Origin: Phycisphaerales bacterium
GTDB lineage: Bacteria > Planctomycetota > Phycisphaerae > Phycisphaerales > UBA1924
NCBI GenBank assembly: GCA_020849615.1
Contig: JADLFW010000019.1
Span: 62,001 to 126,000 of the forward strand
DNA length: 64,000 nt
Reading direction: 5' to 3'
Part shown: in pieces, positions 16,785 to 25,884 of the stretch
How positions within the stretch are numbered: the stretch's first letter is position 1
Layout of the letters: every line of letters begins with the position of its first letter
Notes under the pieces: generated by a model
Seen by the model: the letters and a program-made list of their open reading frames with translations, nothing else
Database searches by the model: none
Told to the model about the DNA's origin: nothing
Translations under genes and position numbers: made by a program

Positions 16785-18131
16785 TTACTTCACGTGGCCC
16801 GGCGCGATCGGCGCCGTCAACCCGACCCCGGGCAGCGTGACAATCGGGTGCTCGTACGCGCCCATGTCCACGGTCACCGATCCGCCCAGCAGCTTGGATT
16901 GGCGGATGCGGATCCCCCCGTCCCGGTCCGACGGGATCGCCGCCTCGGAGTTGCGGCCCGCATCGCGGCACGGCGAGAGCGACTTCAGGCGCACATCGTC
17001 GTCCTCGGTCCCCGCCATCCCGTCGGCGCCCAGCTCATCGACGTAGAACGGGTTCCCGCTGATGTTGCCCGCGCCGCCCCCGGCCCATCCCTCGATGTCG
17101 CAGTACTCGATGTTCATGACCGCGCCGTAGACCTGCCGGTCGGCCACGGGCCCGCCGGCGGCGGTGTTGCCCCACAGGATGCTGTTCACCAGCCAGATGT
17201 GGCTCAGGGATGCGCCGCCCGTCCCCAGCCCGTAGTTGGCGTGGTTGCTGGCGAACGTGCAGTTGAAGATCGTCCCCAGCCCGGGCCCGGCGAGCGAAGC
17301 AACCTGGACGCCGCCGCCCGGCCCGCCCATGGCGCTGTTGCCGCTGAACACGGTGTTCTGGAAGTCAATGCTCATGTCCAGGGAGTTCACACCCCCGCCG
17401 GAGCCGGTGCAGATGTTCCCAAGCACGCTGCAGCGGTTCATGATGAGCGCCCCGGCGCCCTCCTGGCTCTCGGTCAGGATGCCGCCCCCGTTGCCGAGAA
17501 AGGCCGGAGCCCCCGCCGCGCCGAACGCGTCGTTGTCCACGATGGTCGACCGCAGCACCGTCAGCCCCGAGCCCGGCTGGTTGGTGAAGTAGTAGGCCCC
17601 CCCGCCGCTGTGGGCCCGGTTGCGCACGATCTTGCAGCGGTCGATGATCGTCCCGCCCCGGATGTACAGCCCGCCGCCGTAGATGCTGTCGGCGCCGCCG
17701 CCGCCAAGACCATCGGCGTTGCCGCCCCGGATGATGAACCCGTCGATGATGCCGCCCCACGACCACACGACGTGGTAGCAGTTGTCGGCCGCCATCCCCG
17801 CCACCCCGATGTCGCCCGACAGGATCGTCGGGTTCGCAACCGGGTCCGCGACCGCGCCGCCCGCCGCCGGGTAGCCCCCGCGCAGAGTCTCCCCGTTGAG
17901 CAGGAACGTGCTGTTCCGGGCCGCGCCGGGCTTGTACGTCCCCGCCGCCACGCGGATCTCATCCCCCGCCGCGGCCGCCGCCAACGCCCCCTGCAGGTCG
18001 ATCGGGTTCGCCCAGCTCGTCCCCGCCCCCGCCGCCCCGGGCTTCACGAACCACACCACCCCCGATGCGCTCGTGGCCGCGCTCGCAAGCACCAACGCAG
18101 ACACGATTTGTGCACTCCATGACCTTCTCAT
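16785..18131 (-). CDS. secreted parallel beta-helix protein with choice-of-anchor Q-like C-terminus
   Basis: About 448 residues from the ATG at 18131, where GGAGG precedes the start; a longer frame to 18290 has no such site. The signal peptide (MRRSWSAQIVSALVLASAAT) is followed by a polymorphic outer-membrane/pectate-lyase-like right-handed beta-helix: GTSWANPIDLQGALAAAAAG, GGGLYIRGGTIIDRCKIVRN, GGGILTESQEGAGALIMNRC and further rungs with repeated Asn/Gly turns. Near the end are LSPCRDAGRNSEA and DMGAYEHP, the signature of choice-of-anchor Q proteins. It is probably surface-exposed. The gene has no dockerin tail, unlike its neighbours, and is divergent from the sigma factor at 18289. Confidence 0.82.
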   Translation of the reverse strand: MRRSWSAQIVSALVLASAATSASGVVWFVKPGAAGAGTSWANPIDLQGALAAAAAGDEIRVAAGTYKPGAARNSTFLLNGETLRGGYPAAGGAVADPVANPTILSGDIGVAGMAADNCYHVVWSWGGIIDGFIIRGGNADGLGGGGADSIYGGGLYIRGGTIIDRCKIVRNRAHSGGGAYYFTNQPGSGLTVLRSTIVDNDAFGAAGAPAFLGNGGGILTESQEGAGALIMNRCSVLGNICTGSGGGVNSLDMSIDFQNTVFSGNSAMGGPGGGVQVASLAGPGLGTIFNCTFASNHANYGLGTGGASLSHIWLVNSILWGNTAAGGPVADRQVYGAVMNIEYCDIEGWAGGGAGNISGNPFYVDELGADGMAGTEDDDVRLKSLSPCRDAGRNSEAAIPSDRDGGIRIRQSKLLGGSVTVDMGAYEHPIVTLPGVGLTAPIAPGHVK

Positions 18132-18288
18132 GCGACACCTCCGTTTGGGAATGGACAGCCCCGCCGGTACACTGGTCCCGGCCCGGCCCCGCCGCCTCCC
18201 CGCGCGTGAGCGCCGGGACGCGTCGTCGCTTTGAACACGACAGAACGCCGGGCCCGCGGCAACCGGGCCTTCAAAATCCGGAGCACGC

Positions 18289-18852
18289 ATGGCCGAGGAC
18301 GCGTCGAGCCTGATCCGTCACGCCGCATCCGGCGACGATGACGCCGCACGCCGACTCCTCCCCCACATCTACGACGAGCTGCGCCGCCTCGCCGCCGCGC
18401 TCCTCGCGGGCCGCGGCCCGCAGGTCACCCTCCAGCCCACCGCCATCGTCCACGATGCCTTCCTCAAGCTCTCCGGCGCCCGCGCCGACGCCGGCAGCCC
18501 CACCCACTTCCGCGCCCTCGCCGCCGTCGCCATCCGCCAGGTCATCATCGACCACGCCCGCCGCCGCGGCCGGGCCCGCCACGGCGGCGAGCACCACCGC
18601 ATCGCCCTCACCGATGAGGTCGCCCTCACCGGCTCCTCCACCCTCGACGCCGAGGCCGTCCACAAGGCCCTCGCCGAACTCGCAATCCTCGACCCCCGCG
18701 CCGCCCGCATCGTCGAGTTCCGCTTCTTCGGCGGCCTCACCGAGACCGAGATCGCCGCCCACCTCGGCATCTCCGAACGCACCGTCCGCAACGACTGGAC
18801 CATGGCCCGGGCCTGGCTCCGCACCGCCCTCTCCGGCGAGGCCGAACCGTGA
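18289..18852 (+). CDS. ECF sigma factor of the planctomycete kinase-linked type
   Basis: A 187-residue sigma factor. CGGAG precedes the ATG at 18289. Region 2 (LLPHIYDELRRLAAALLAGR, then TAIVHDAFLKLSG and HFRALAAVAIRQVIIDHARR) and region 4 (ARIVEFRFFGGLTETEIAAH, then LGISERTVRNDWTMARAWL) closely match the ECF subfamily abundant in Planctomycetes and Acidobacteria (TIGR02999-like). The stop overlaps the start of a Ser/Thr kinase gene as GTGA, the usual partner arrangement in that group. The kinase presumably controls or senses for the sigma factor, possibly by phosphorylating it, since no anti-sigma gene is present here. Confidence 0.92.
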   Translation: MAEDASSLIRHAASGDDDAARRLLPHIYDELRRLAAALLAGRGPQVTLQPTAIVHDAFLKLSGARADAGSPTHFRALAAVAIRQVIIDHARRRGRARHGGEHHRIALTDEVALTGSSTLDAEAVHKALAELAILDPRAARIVEFRFFGGLTETEIAAHLGISERTVRNDWTMARAWLRTALSGEAEP

Positions 18853-20573
18853 ACGCTCAGACCTACCAGCGCGTGAAATCCGCCTTCCTCTCCGCCCTCG
18901 AACGCGAAGACGACGCCGGCGCCCGCCTCGATGAAGCCTGCGGCGATGACCGCGCGGTCCGCCTCCACGTCGAACGCCTCCTCGCCGCGCACCACTCCAC
19001 CCGCGCGCCCTTCGCCACCCGCGCCGGCGCCGCCCACGAACCGCCCGCCGACCTCCCGAAGACCATCGGCCCCTACCGCATCCTCGGCATCCTCGGCCAG
19101 GGCGGCATGGGCACCGTCTACCGCGCCGAGCAGCCCCTCCCGCAGCGCCAGGTCGCCCTCAAGGTCATCCGCTCCAGCCTCCTCTCGCCCGACTCCATCC
19201 GCCGCTTCCTCCTCGAAATCCACGCCCTCGGCTCCCTCCGCCACCCCGGCGTCGCCACCATCTTCGACGCCGGCATCACCGCCGATCAAGTCCCCTACTT
19301 CGCCATGGAGCTCGTCGACGGCCTCCCCCTCATCGCCCACGCCCGCGCTCAGCGCCTCGACCTCGCCCGCCGCGCTGAACTCATCTCCAAAGTCGCCGAG
19401 GCCCTCCAGCACGCCCACGAACGCGGCGTCATCCACAGCGACCTCAAGCCCGGCAACATCCTCGTCGAAGCCTCCGGACAGCCCAGGATCCTGGACTTCG
19501 GCATCGCCATCCTCCTCAACCCCGCCCCGCAGCCGGGCCTGCCCTGCCCGCCCGGCCACACCGTCGGCACCCCTCCCTACATGAGCCCCGAACAGCTCTC
19601 CTCCGGGCCCGTCGACCACCGCTCCGATCTCTACTCCCTCGGCATCATCGCCGATCGACTCCTCGCCGATGAACCACAGCCCCGCCGGGCCCGCCGCCGC
19701 CTCATCCCCCCCGCCGATGCCCGACTCCGCGCCGATGTCTCCCGCATCGTCCAGCACCTCCTCGCGCTCCTCCCCGAAAACCGCCCCGCCTCCGCCGCCC
19801 AGGTCGCCTCCCTCCTCAACACCGCGCTCGCCTCCCACCGCAACCGCCGGGCCCGCCGCCTCGCCCGCTGGAGCCTCGCCGCCGCCATCACCGTCATCGC
19901 CGCGACCATCCTGTTCGCCTGGCTCCGCCCAACCCCCGCGCCCTTCGACTTCAACAGCCCCGAAGCCCGGCACGCCGCCCTCGTCAAGCCCCTCCTCCCC
20001 GGCGAATCCAAGGAGGTCGATTGGAAGACCAACAACCGCCCCCTGCTGAAACGCGAGGTTGAACGCCTCCGCGGCCTTATCGAGAACCCCGGGCCGGGCC
20101 TGGACACCTGGAACTTCCGCTGGGGACTCATCTGCACCCTGTGGCGACTCGGCGATCTCCCCGCCGCCGAAACCGCCGCCCGCGAGACCCTCACCCTCGC
20201 CATGAACCAGGACAACTCAGGCCCGCGCCTCCTCTCCGCCGTCCACCTCGGGACATTCCTCACCGAAACGGGCCGGGCCTCTGAAGCCGCCGATATCTAC
20301 GACCGCGTCGACACCTTCCGCGGCCGCGGCGGCTGGCGCAACACCGCCCCCGTCGGCCGCTTCCTCGCCGCCCGGGCCCGCACGCTCCATTCCATGGGCC
20401 GCTCCGCCGAAGCCCGAGAACTCCTCATCCAGGCCGAGGCCACGCTCAATGAAGCCCTCGAGAACAGCCACCCGCTCCTCGTGCAGGTCCGCGAAGATCT
20501 GGCCCGTTTCCCCGCCCCCGACCCCGCACCATCCCTCACCAACAGCCCCGCGCCGGGCCCCGCTCCGAACTGA
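18849..20573 (+). CDS. membrane Ser/Thr protein kinase (non-RD) with C-terminal sensor/TPR-like region
   Basis: A 574-residue Hanks-type kinase from a GTG overlapping the sigma stop. The kinase domain covers about 74-330: glycine loop ILGQGGMGTVYRAE, Lys105 in VALKVI, catalytic loop HSDLKPGNIL with Asp198, Asp216 in DFG, and GTPPYMSPEQL. The usual HRD arginine is Ser197, so this is a non-RD kinase and may not need activation-loop phosphorylation. One membrane helix lies at about 340-360 (SLAAAITVIAATILFAW). The outside C-terminal 210 residues are helical and TPR-like. The FHA-phosphatase gene follows after 95 bp and is a natural antagonist. Confidence 0.92.
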   Translation: MNAQTYQRVKSAFLSALEREDDAGARLDEACGDDRAVRLHVERLLAAHHSTRAPFATRAGAAHEPPADLPKTIGPYRILGILGQGGMGTVYRAEQPLPQRQVALKVIRSSLLSPDSIRRFLLEIHALGSLRHPGVATIFDAGITADQVPYFAMELVDGLPLIAHARAQRLDLARRAELISKVAEALQHAHERGVIHSDLKPGNILVEASGQPRILDFGIAILLNPAPQPGLPCPPGHTVGTPPYMSPEQLSSGPVDHRSDLYSLGIIADRLLADEPQPRRARRRLIPPADARLRADVSRIVQHLLALLPENRPASAAQVASLLNTALASHRNRRARRLARWSLAAAITVIAATILFAWLRPTPAPFDFNSPEARHAALVKPLLPGESKEVDWKTNNRPLLKREVERLRGLIENPGPGLDTWNFRWGLICTLWRLGDLPAAETAARETLTLAMNQDNSGPRLLSAVHLGTFLTETGRASEAADIYDRVDTFRGRGGWRNTAPVGRFLAARARTLHSMGRSAEARELLIQAEATLNEALENSHPLLVQVREDLARFPAPDPAPSLTNSPAPGPAPN

Positions 20574-20668
20574 CGACTCAGCGCTTTCTGAGTTGTGAGC
20601 AAGTCGCGGCTCGGCTATCGTCGAGGCCCCGGAACCGCTTTCGGGGTGAAACGGGTTTCGGGGCGAAC

Positions 20669-22333
20669 ATGGCGACGACGATCATCACCGCGGCCCCCAT
20701 CAAGCTCGAGCCCCTCGCGGGCCCGTCGGTGCCCGCCATCACCATCACCCCCGACCGCCCCTTCCGCCTGGGACGGCATTCCACCTGCGATGCCCCCCTC
20801 CCGGACCAGACCGTCTCCCGCGCCCACTGCCTCATCGAGTTCCGGGCCGGCTCCTGGCTCGCCAGCGATCTCGAATCCCGCCACGGCACCTACCTCAACG
20901 GCGCCCGTCTCAACGCCGCCGAACCCACCCCCATCCGCGAGGGCGACCTCCTCCGCATGGGCCCCTGGACCTTCCGCGTCGCCACCAAGGAATCGACCGG
21001 CGGCAAGTTCCAGACCACCACCACCGAGGAAGAGGAAGTCACCGGCGTCCGCGTCCAGAAGATCCCCGCCGCCGAGCTCTCCATCCGGGCCCAGCACCGC
21101 CTCGAGCTCCTCCTCGACTGCGCCGCCAGCATCACCGCCGCCACCACCGAAGAGACCCTCGCCACCGCCGTCCTCGATGCCCTCATCTCCGGCACCAACT
21201 TCCCCCGCGCCGCCTTCATCCGCCACCTCGGCGGCGGCGAGCAGATCCAGATCCTCGGCTACCGCGGCCCGGCCCGCGAACCCCAGTCCAGCTTCGTCGT
21301 CAGCCGCTCCCTCCTCCAGGCCGCCGCCGATGGCGCGGTCGTCCGCCTCGACAGCGCCTCGGACCTCAACTACGGCCAGAGCGTCATCCAGCTCGGCATC
21401 CAGGCCGCCATCTGCGCCCCCGTCATGGTCGGCGCCTCCCCCGTCGCCTACCTCTACCTCGATGCCCGCAACCACGAGCGGGCCGCCCAGGTCGAGCCCG
21501 ACGCCGCCGCCTTCTGCCAGGCCGTGGCCCGCCTCAGCGGCCTGGCCCTCTCCAACCTCGGCCGGGCCGACCTCAAGAAACGCGCCGAATCCCTCGAGGC
21601 CGACCTCCGCGCCGCCCGCGAAGCCCAGCGCGTCATCATGCCCCCCACCCACGGCGAACGCGGCCGCCTCGTCTACGCCATGCACTCCCGTCCGGGCCGC
21701 TTCGTCGCCGGCGATCTCTTCGACGTCATCACACTCCCCGATGACCGCGTCGCCGTCTTCCTCGGCGATGTCGCCGGCAAGGGCATCGGCGCCGCCATCC
21801 TCATGGCCACCGCCCAGGCCCACCTCCACGCCCACCTCGTCCACAACGCCGACCCCGTCGCCGCCGTCAACGCCGTCAACGCCTACATCGCCGACCGCTC
21901 CGTCGAAGCCAAGTTCATCTCCCTCTGGCTGGGCCTCTTCGACCCCGCCAACGCCGTCCTCACCTTCGTCGATGCGGGCCACGGCCACTGGCTCGTCCGC
22001 CACCCCGGCGGCGCCCCCGACCGCGTCACCTGCTCCGGCGGCCTCCCCCTCGGCGTTGATGCCGACTACGTCTTCCAGGCCGAGGAAGTCCGCCTCCAGC
22101 GCGGCTCCCGCGTCATCATCTACAGCGACGGCGTCGTCGAGCAGCGCTCACCCACGGGCGAAGAGTTCGGACTCGCCAAGGCCCTCGAAGCCCTCGCCCC
22201 GAGCGAATCCCCCGATGGCGATGTCACCGCCCTCTTCCACGCCGTCCGCCGCTACGCCGCCCCCTCCGCCGCCCCCGAGGCCGATGTCGCCCTCGCCGAC
22301 GATGTCACCGTCGCGTCGATCCAGCTGCGCTGA
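20669..22333 (+). CDS. FHA-GAF-PP2C (SpoIIE/RsbU-type) serine phosphatase
   Basis: A 554-residue cytosolic signalling protein. An FHA domain (about 25-105) has the phosphothreonine-binding set Gly35-Arg36, Ser50-Arg51-x-His53 and Asn77. A GAF-type domain spans about 135-290. After a short coiled linker (LKKRAESLEADLRAAREAQR), a PP2C/SpoIIE phosphatase domain occupies about 325-553, with metal-binding Asp in GDLFDV, GDVAGKGIGAA, DAGHGHW and IIYSDGVVE. It should read kinase-generated phosphothreonine through FHA and dephosphorylate a partner, as RsbU-type enzymes do. The order sigma, kinase, phosphatase on one strand suggests one circuit. The start at 20669 has only a weak ribosome site. Confidence 0.92.
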   Translation: MATTIITAAPIKLEPLAGPSVPAITITPDRPFRLGRHSTCDAPLPDQTVSRAHCLIEFRAGSWLASDLESRHGTYLNGARLNAAEPTPIREGDLLRMGPWTFRVATKESTGGKFQTTTTEEEEVTGVRVQKIPAAELSIRAQHRLELLLDCAASITAATTEETLATAVLDALISGTNFPRAAFIRHLGGGEQIQILGYRGPAREPQSSFVVSRSLLQAAADGAVVRLDSASDLNYGQSVIQLGIQAAICAPVMVGASPVAYLYLDARNHERAAQVEPDAAAFCQAVARLSGLALSNLGRADLKKRAESLEADLRAAREAQRVIMPPTHGERGRLVYAMHSRPGRFVAGDLFDVITLPDDRVAVFLGDVAGKGIGAAILMATAQAHLHAHLVHNADPVAAVNAVNAYIADRSVEAKFISLWLGLFDPANAVLTFVDAGHGHWLVRHPGGAPDRVTCSGGLPLGVDADYVFQAEEVRLQRGSRVIIYSDGVVEQRSPTGEEFGLAKALEALAPSESPDGDVTALFHAVRRYAAPSAAPEADVALADDVTVASIQLR

Positions 22334-22509
22334 TCCCGCCCTCCGCCCGCCTCCTTCCTCAGCCGGGCCCGGCAGCGCCCGCGGCGCATGATCTGCCGCC
22401 TCTGGCTCCCGCCGCGGACGCCGGAAGCAGGTGGAATCCCTCCGCGCCATCGGGAGCGCCATTCGTAAAGTCAATTGTCCAGACTCGGCCTGATGTCCCG
22501 GAGGGTGCC

Positions 22510-23643
22510 ATGAGTACTCCGTGGATCACGCCCTACGAGCGGCGCCCCGGCGCACCCCCATCGAGCACATCCATCGCGCTGCGCTGCCGACGCTTGGCGT
22601 GGTGGTCCTCCGCGGCGGGCGGCGCAATCGGCGCCGTCGTCTTCTTCGCCTGGCTTGTCCGCCCCTGGCTCCCCGGGGCGCCGAGCTGGCTGTGGCTGAT
22701 GAAGGCCAACACCGCCCTGTGCCTGGCCGCGTGCGGCGGAGCGCTCACCGCGCGCCTGGCCGGTGCGCGCGGCCGGTGGCTCGGGGTCGTGCTGGCGCTC
22801 GCCGCCGCCGCCTCGGCCATCGGGGCTGTCACCCTCCTGGAGTACCTGTCGGGGATCGACCTGCGCATCGATCGCCTCCTGGCCGGCGATCCCGGCGCCA
22901 CGCTGCCGGGCCGGATGGCGCCCATGACCGCGTCGTGCTTCACGCTCCTGGGCATCGGCATCCTGCTCTTCACCCACGATCGCGGGCCCGGGAGCTGGGC
23001 CTGCGACACCGTGATCGTCCTGGCCGGAATGCTGCTGGAGCTGGTGCTGTCCGGCTACCTGTTCCGCCAGATCGTGCTCGTCGGCCTCAGCGAGCTCACC
23101 CGCACCGCGCCGCACACGCTGCTGGCCCTGTCTCTGGTGTGGCTGGCCCTCGTGCTGGCCCGCGCCGACGCCGGGCTGTTCCGCGTCATCGGCGGATCCG
23201 GGACCGGGAGCGCCGCCACGCGCATCCTACTGCCGGCAACCCTGATCATCCCGATCGCGCTGGGCATGCTCCGCACCTGGGGCGAGGCCCGCGATCTGTA
23301 CCCCTCATCGCTGGGCGTCGCCGTCTTCGCCGCCATCCAGAGCATCCTCTTCGCCGCGCTGGTGATCGTGTTCGGCATCGCCCAGAACCGCTCCGATGAG
23401 GAACTCCGGCTCGCCCGGCGGCGCCACGAGGAACTCGAGCGGATGGTCGCCATCTGCGCCTGGACCCGCAGGGTCCGCTGGAAGGGCCAGTGGGTCTCGA
23501 TCGAGGACTTCCTGATGGAGCGCTTCGGGCTCACGATCACCCACGGGATCAGCGAGGAAGCCCTCGCCGACCTGCTGGCGGCCCACAGCGCCCCGGGGTC
23601 TCCTGAGAGCCCGCCGGGATCGACCTACATGCCGGACGAGTGA
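22510..23643 (+). CDS. multi-pass membrane sensor-like protein with degenerate C-terminal Cys motif
   Basis: A 377-residue protein with GGAGGG before the ATG. About eight hydrophobic segments occupy residues 35-300 (for example AAGGAIGAVVFFAWLV, WLGVVLALAAAASAIGAVTL, LALSLVWLALVLA), resembling the membrane sensor region of many histidine kinases (MKANTALCLAACGGAL, FTLLGIGILLF). A coiled segment ends it, then about 50 residues align by eye with the PICSxCKKIRDDxGYW module found at the end of many response regulators and GGDEF proteins. Here the second Cys and the later CPxC pair are replaced (ICAWTRRVRWKGQWVSIEDF, then HGISEEALADLL). No kinase or cyclase domain is present, so it may be a truncated or non-enzymatic sensor. 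Confidence 0.7.
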   Translation: MSTPWITPYERRPGAPPSSTSIALRCRRLAWWSSAAGGAIGAVVFFAWLVRPWLPGAPSWLWLMKANTALCLAACGGALTARLAGARGRWLGVVLALAAAASAIGAVTLLEYLSGIDLRIDRLLAGDPGATLPGRMAPMTASCFTLLGIGILLFTHDRGPGSWACDTVIVLAGMLLELVLSGYLFRQIVLVGLSELTRTAPHTLLALSLVWLALVLARADAGLFRVIGGSGTGSAATRILLPATLIIPIALGMLRTWGEARDLYPSSLGVAVFAAIQSILFAALVIVFGIAQNRSDEELRLARRRHEELERMVAICAWTRRVRWKGQWVSIEDFLMERFGLTITHGISEEALADLLAAHSAPGSPESPPGSTYMPDE

Positions 23644-23665
23644 GGGCCCGCATGCAGCGGCGCCG

Positions 23666-24844
23666 TCACTCCCCGCCGGGCAGGCACGCATCCACCAGCT
23701 CATCCGCCAGCCCGCGCAGCCCCTTCACCGCCTTCCCGGAGTCGGTGTTCACCTGCACCGCCACCGCGACGCCCCGCTCGGGGTAGTACGCCATCAGCGT
23801 CACGTACCCGGGGAACCACCCCGTGTGCGCCATCACCGGCCCGTGCCGCGATGGCCACATCTGCACCCCGAGCCCGTACTCATCATCCGGGCCCGTCTTC
23901 GCCTTCACCCCGCGCGACACCTCTTGCATCGTCTCAGGCTTCAGCACCCGCCCGCCCCACAGCAGCCGCGCCCACCGCGCCAGGTCCGCCGAGCTCGAGA
24001 TGTACCCCCCGCCCGTCCACTCAAACTGCGGGTTGATCGCGTACACCCCACCCACCGCGACCTCCCTCGGCACCGGGAACGGATTGCCGGGCCCGGTGTA
24101 CCCGCTCACCAGCCCCTCCAGCGCGGGCCGGTCCGACGGCGACGTGCGCTCCAGCTTCAACGGCTCGAGCAGCCGCGTCCGTGCTTCGTCGTAGAACGCC
24201 CGCCCGGTGATCCGCTCGATGATCATCCCGACCAGGATGTAGTTGGTGTCGGCGTACGACCATCCCTTGCCCGCTTCGCACGCCGCCGGCTTGTCCAGGA
24301 TGAACGCCACCAGCTCCGCGGGCTTCCACACCCGCTGCGGCGCTTCCGCAATCGCCGCCGTGAACTCCGCCAGCTGCACGTGCTCCGGCACACCGCTCGT
24401 GTGGTTCATCAGCATCCGCAGCGTGATCGCCCGCGCGTTGGGCAGCCGGTCGAACCACGGCTCATCCCCCAGCCACACCGCGATCTTGTCATCCAGCCGG
24501 GCCCGGCCCGCCTCCACCAGTTGCAGCATCACCGCTACGCAGTACGTCTTCCCCGTGCTCCCCGACAGCATCCGCCCGTCCGCGGGCATCGGCGCGGGCG
24601 GCTCCAATCGGGCCTGGCCCGCCGACGCCGAAACCACCGTCTCATCATCCACCGCGCACGCCGCCGTGACGCCCGACGCACCCGTCCGGGCCCGCCATGC
24701 CTTCAGCCGTTCGCGCAGCGCGGACACCTCGGGCGCGTGAACCGCCCGGGCCGGCGGAGCCTCCTGCGCCGCCGCCCAGCGCGCCGGGCCCACCACCACC
24801 AACCCCAGCAGGATGGCACCCACGATCCGACGCTTGCTATCCAT
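23666..24844 (-). CDS. secreted serine beta-lactamase-like hydrolase (class C/DD-peptidase fold)
   Basis: A 392-residue exported enzyme with a signal peptide (about 1-26, ending Ala-Ala-Ala). The catalytic motifs of the serine beta-lactamase/esterase family are present: Ser96-x-x-Lys99 in SGSTGK, Tyr-x-Asn in SYADTNYI, and HTGWFPG as the third box. LRMLMNHTSGV is the usual family stretch. The substrate could be an ester, D-amino-acid peptide or peptidoglycan fragment; it is probably not an antibiotic resistance gene. It follows the PgeF gene on the same strand after 59 bp and is convergent with the membrane protein gene, 22 bp apart. Confidence 0.88.
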   Translation of the reverse strand: MDSKRRIVGAILLGLVVVGPARWAAAQEAPPARAVHAPEVSALRERLKAWRARTGASGVTAACAVDDETVVSASAGQARLEPPAPMPADGRMLSGSTGKTYCVAVMLQLVEAGRARLDDKIAVWLGDEPWFDRLPNARAITLRMLMNHTSGVPEHVQLAEFTAAIAEAPQRVWKPAELVAFILDKPAACEAGKGWSYADTNYILVGMIIERITGRAFYDEARTRLLEPLKLERTSPSDRPALEGLVSGYTGPGNPFPVPREVAVGGVYAINPQFEWTGGGYISSSADLARWARLLWGGRVLKPETMQEVSRGVKAKTGPDDEYGLGVQMWPSRHGPVMAHTGWFPGYVTLMAYYPERGVAVAVQVNTDSGKAVKGLRGLADELVDACLPGGE

Positions 24845-24903
24845 GACGAGCTCCCGCGCCCGCGAACGCGGGCCAAGGTCTTACCGGCCCGCCACCGACC
24901 GCG

Positions 24904-25707
24904 TTACCCGCGCGGGCCGATCACCCCCACCATCCGCCCCGTCACCCCACGCTCCCGCCGGTGCGAAAAGAACAGCCCCGCCTCTGCCACCGTGCAGTGC
25001 GGCAACACCTCCACCTCCGCAACCCCCGCCTCGCGCAGCTGGATCCGCAGCGCCTCCTTCAGATCAATGAACGCCTTCCCGGCCCGGGCTGCTTCCGCAT
25101 CGCGGTGCTCCAGCACCGGCGCCCCCGCGCCCAGCACCCGCCGGAACTCCGCAACCACCTCCGGGCCGACCTCGAAGTGCGCCGCCGAAATGCACGGGCC
25201 GATCGCCGCAACGATCCGCTCAGCCCCCAGCCCGCGCATCGCCTCCACCGCGGCCGGGCCCACACCCTCGATCACGCCGCGCCACCCCGCGTGCACCGCC
25301 GCCACCACCCGCCCATCCGCCGAGGCCATCAGCACCGGCGCACAATCCGCCACCCGGATGCACACCATCGCCCCCGCATCATCCGTCACGATCGCATCCG
25401 CCCTCGGCAGCGCGCCGGGCCCGCGCTCCTCTCCCGCGCGCACCACCCGCACCCCCGCGCCATGCACCTGGTGCACCTGCACCACCCGCCGCCCGCCCGC
25501 GCCGATCACCGCCAGCAGCCGGCCGAAGTTGGCCCGGATGTTCTCCGGCGGGTCCTTCCGCTCCGCCGCCAGCTCCGCCGGATTCCCGAAGTTCAACGAT
25601 TCAAACGGGCCGCCCGACACCCCGCCCGCTCGCGTCGAAAACCCGTGCGGCATGCCATGCCGGGCCAGAAGCCCCGACACCACAGGTCTCACGCTCGCCT
25701 CGCTCAT
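24904..25707 (-). CDS. pgeF: PgeF/YfiH-family laccase-domain protein (purine nucleoside phosphorylase-like)
   Basis: About 267 residues from the ATG at 25707 (MSEASVRPVVSGLL); upstream frame to 25782 lacks support. The family motifs are clear: GFSTRAGGVSGGPFESLNFG near the start, VVQVHQVHG, VADCAPVLM, AAVHAGWRG and IGPCISAAHFEV. The conserved His, Cys and His of these motifs form the zinc site. Members hydrolyse or phosphorolyse adenosine and other nucleosides, and the E. coli homologue corrects peptidoglycan precursors containing L-Ser. It is cytosolic. The gene lies between two serine hydrolase genes on the same strand, separated from the upstream one by a terminator. Confidence 0.92.
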   Translation of the reverse strand: MSEASVRPVVSGLLARHGMPHGFSTRAGGVSGGPFESLNFGNPAELAAERKDPPENIRANFGRLLAVIGAGGRRVVQVHQVHGAGVRVVRAGEERGPGALPRADAIVTDDAGAMVCIRVADCAPVLMASADGRVVAAVHAGWRGVIEGVGPAAVEAMRGLGAERIVAAIGPCISAAHFEVGPEVVAEFRRVLGAGAPVLEHRDAEAARAGKAFIDLKEALRIQLREAGVAEVEVLPHCTVAEAGLFFSHRRERGVTGRMVGVIGPRG

Positions 25708-25794
25708 CGGGCGGACGGTACACGGCCGGGCCGGATGAAGCAACGAAGTCGAGACGCCGAGCGGGCCTTCCGGCTCCGTCACTCCGTCACTTCC

Positions 25795-25835
25795 AAAAAA
25801 AGGGAGACGCGGCTGGATGGAAGGCCGCGTCCCCC
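25795..25835 (-). terminator. Rho-independent terminator of the S41/serine hydrolase pair
   Basis: On the minus strand a GC stem (GGGGACGCGGC with GCCGCGTCTCCC, 25834 to 25802) is followed by seven T. It lies about 50 bp after the serine hydrolase stop at 25885 and insulates pgeF. Confidence 0.85.
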
Positions 25836-25884
25836 GGCGTGGGAACTCTGAAGGACCGTCCCGGACGGTCCGAAGTGTTGTCAG

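Noticed and set aside
18369..19973. A 534-codon minus-strand open frame rich in Gly, Glu and Asp
   Set aside because: Shadow of the sigma factor and kinase genes, which carry complete motifs on the plus strand.
20595..22391. A 598-codon plus-strand open frame rich in Ser and Pro
   Set aside because: Frame-shifted shadow of the FHA-GAF-PP2C gene, with low-complexity sequence and no motifs.
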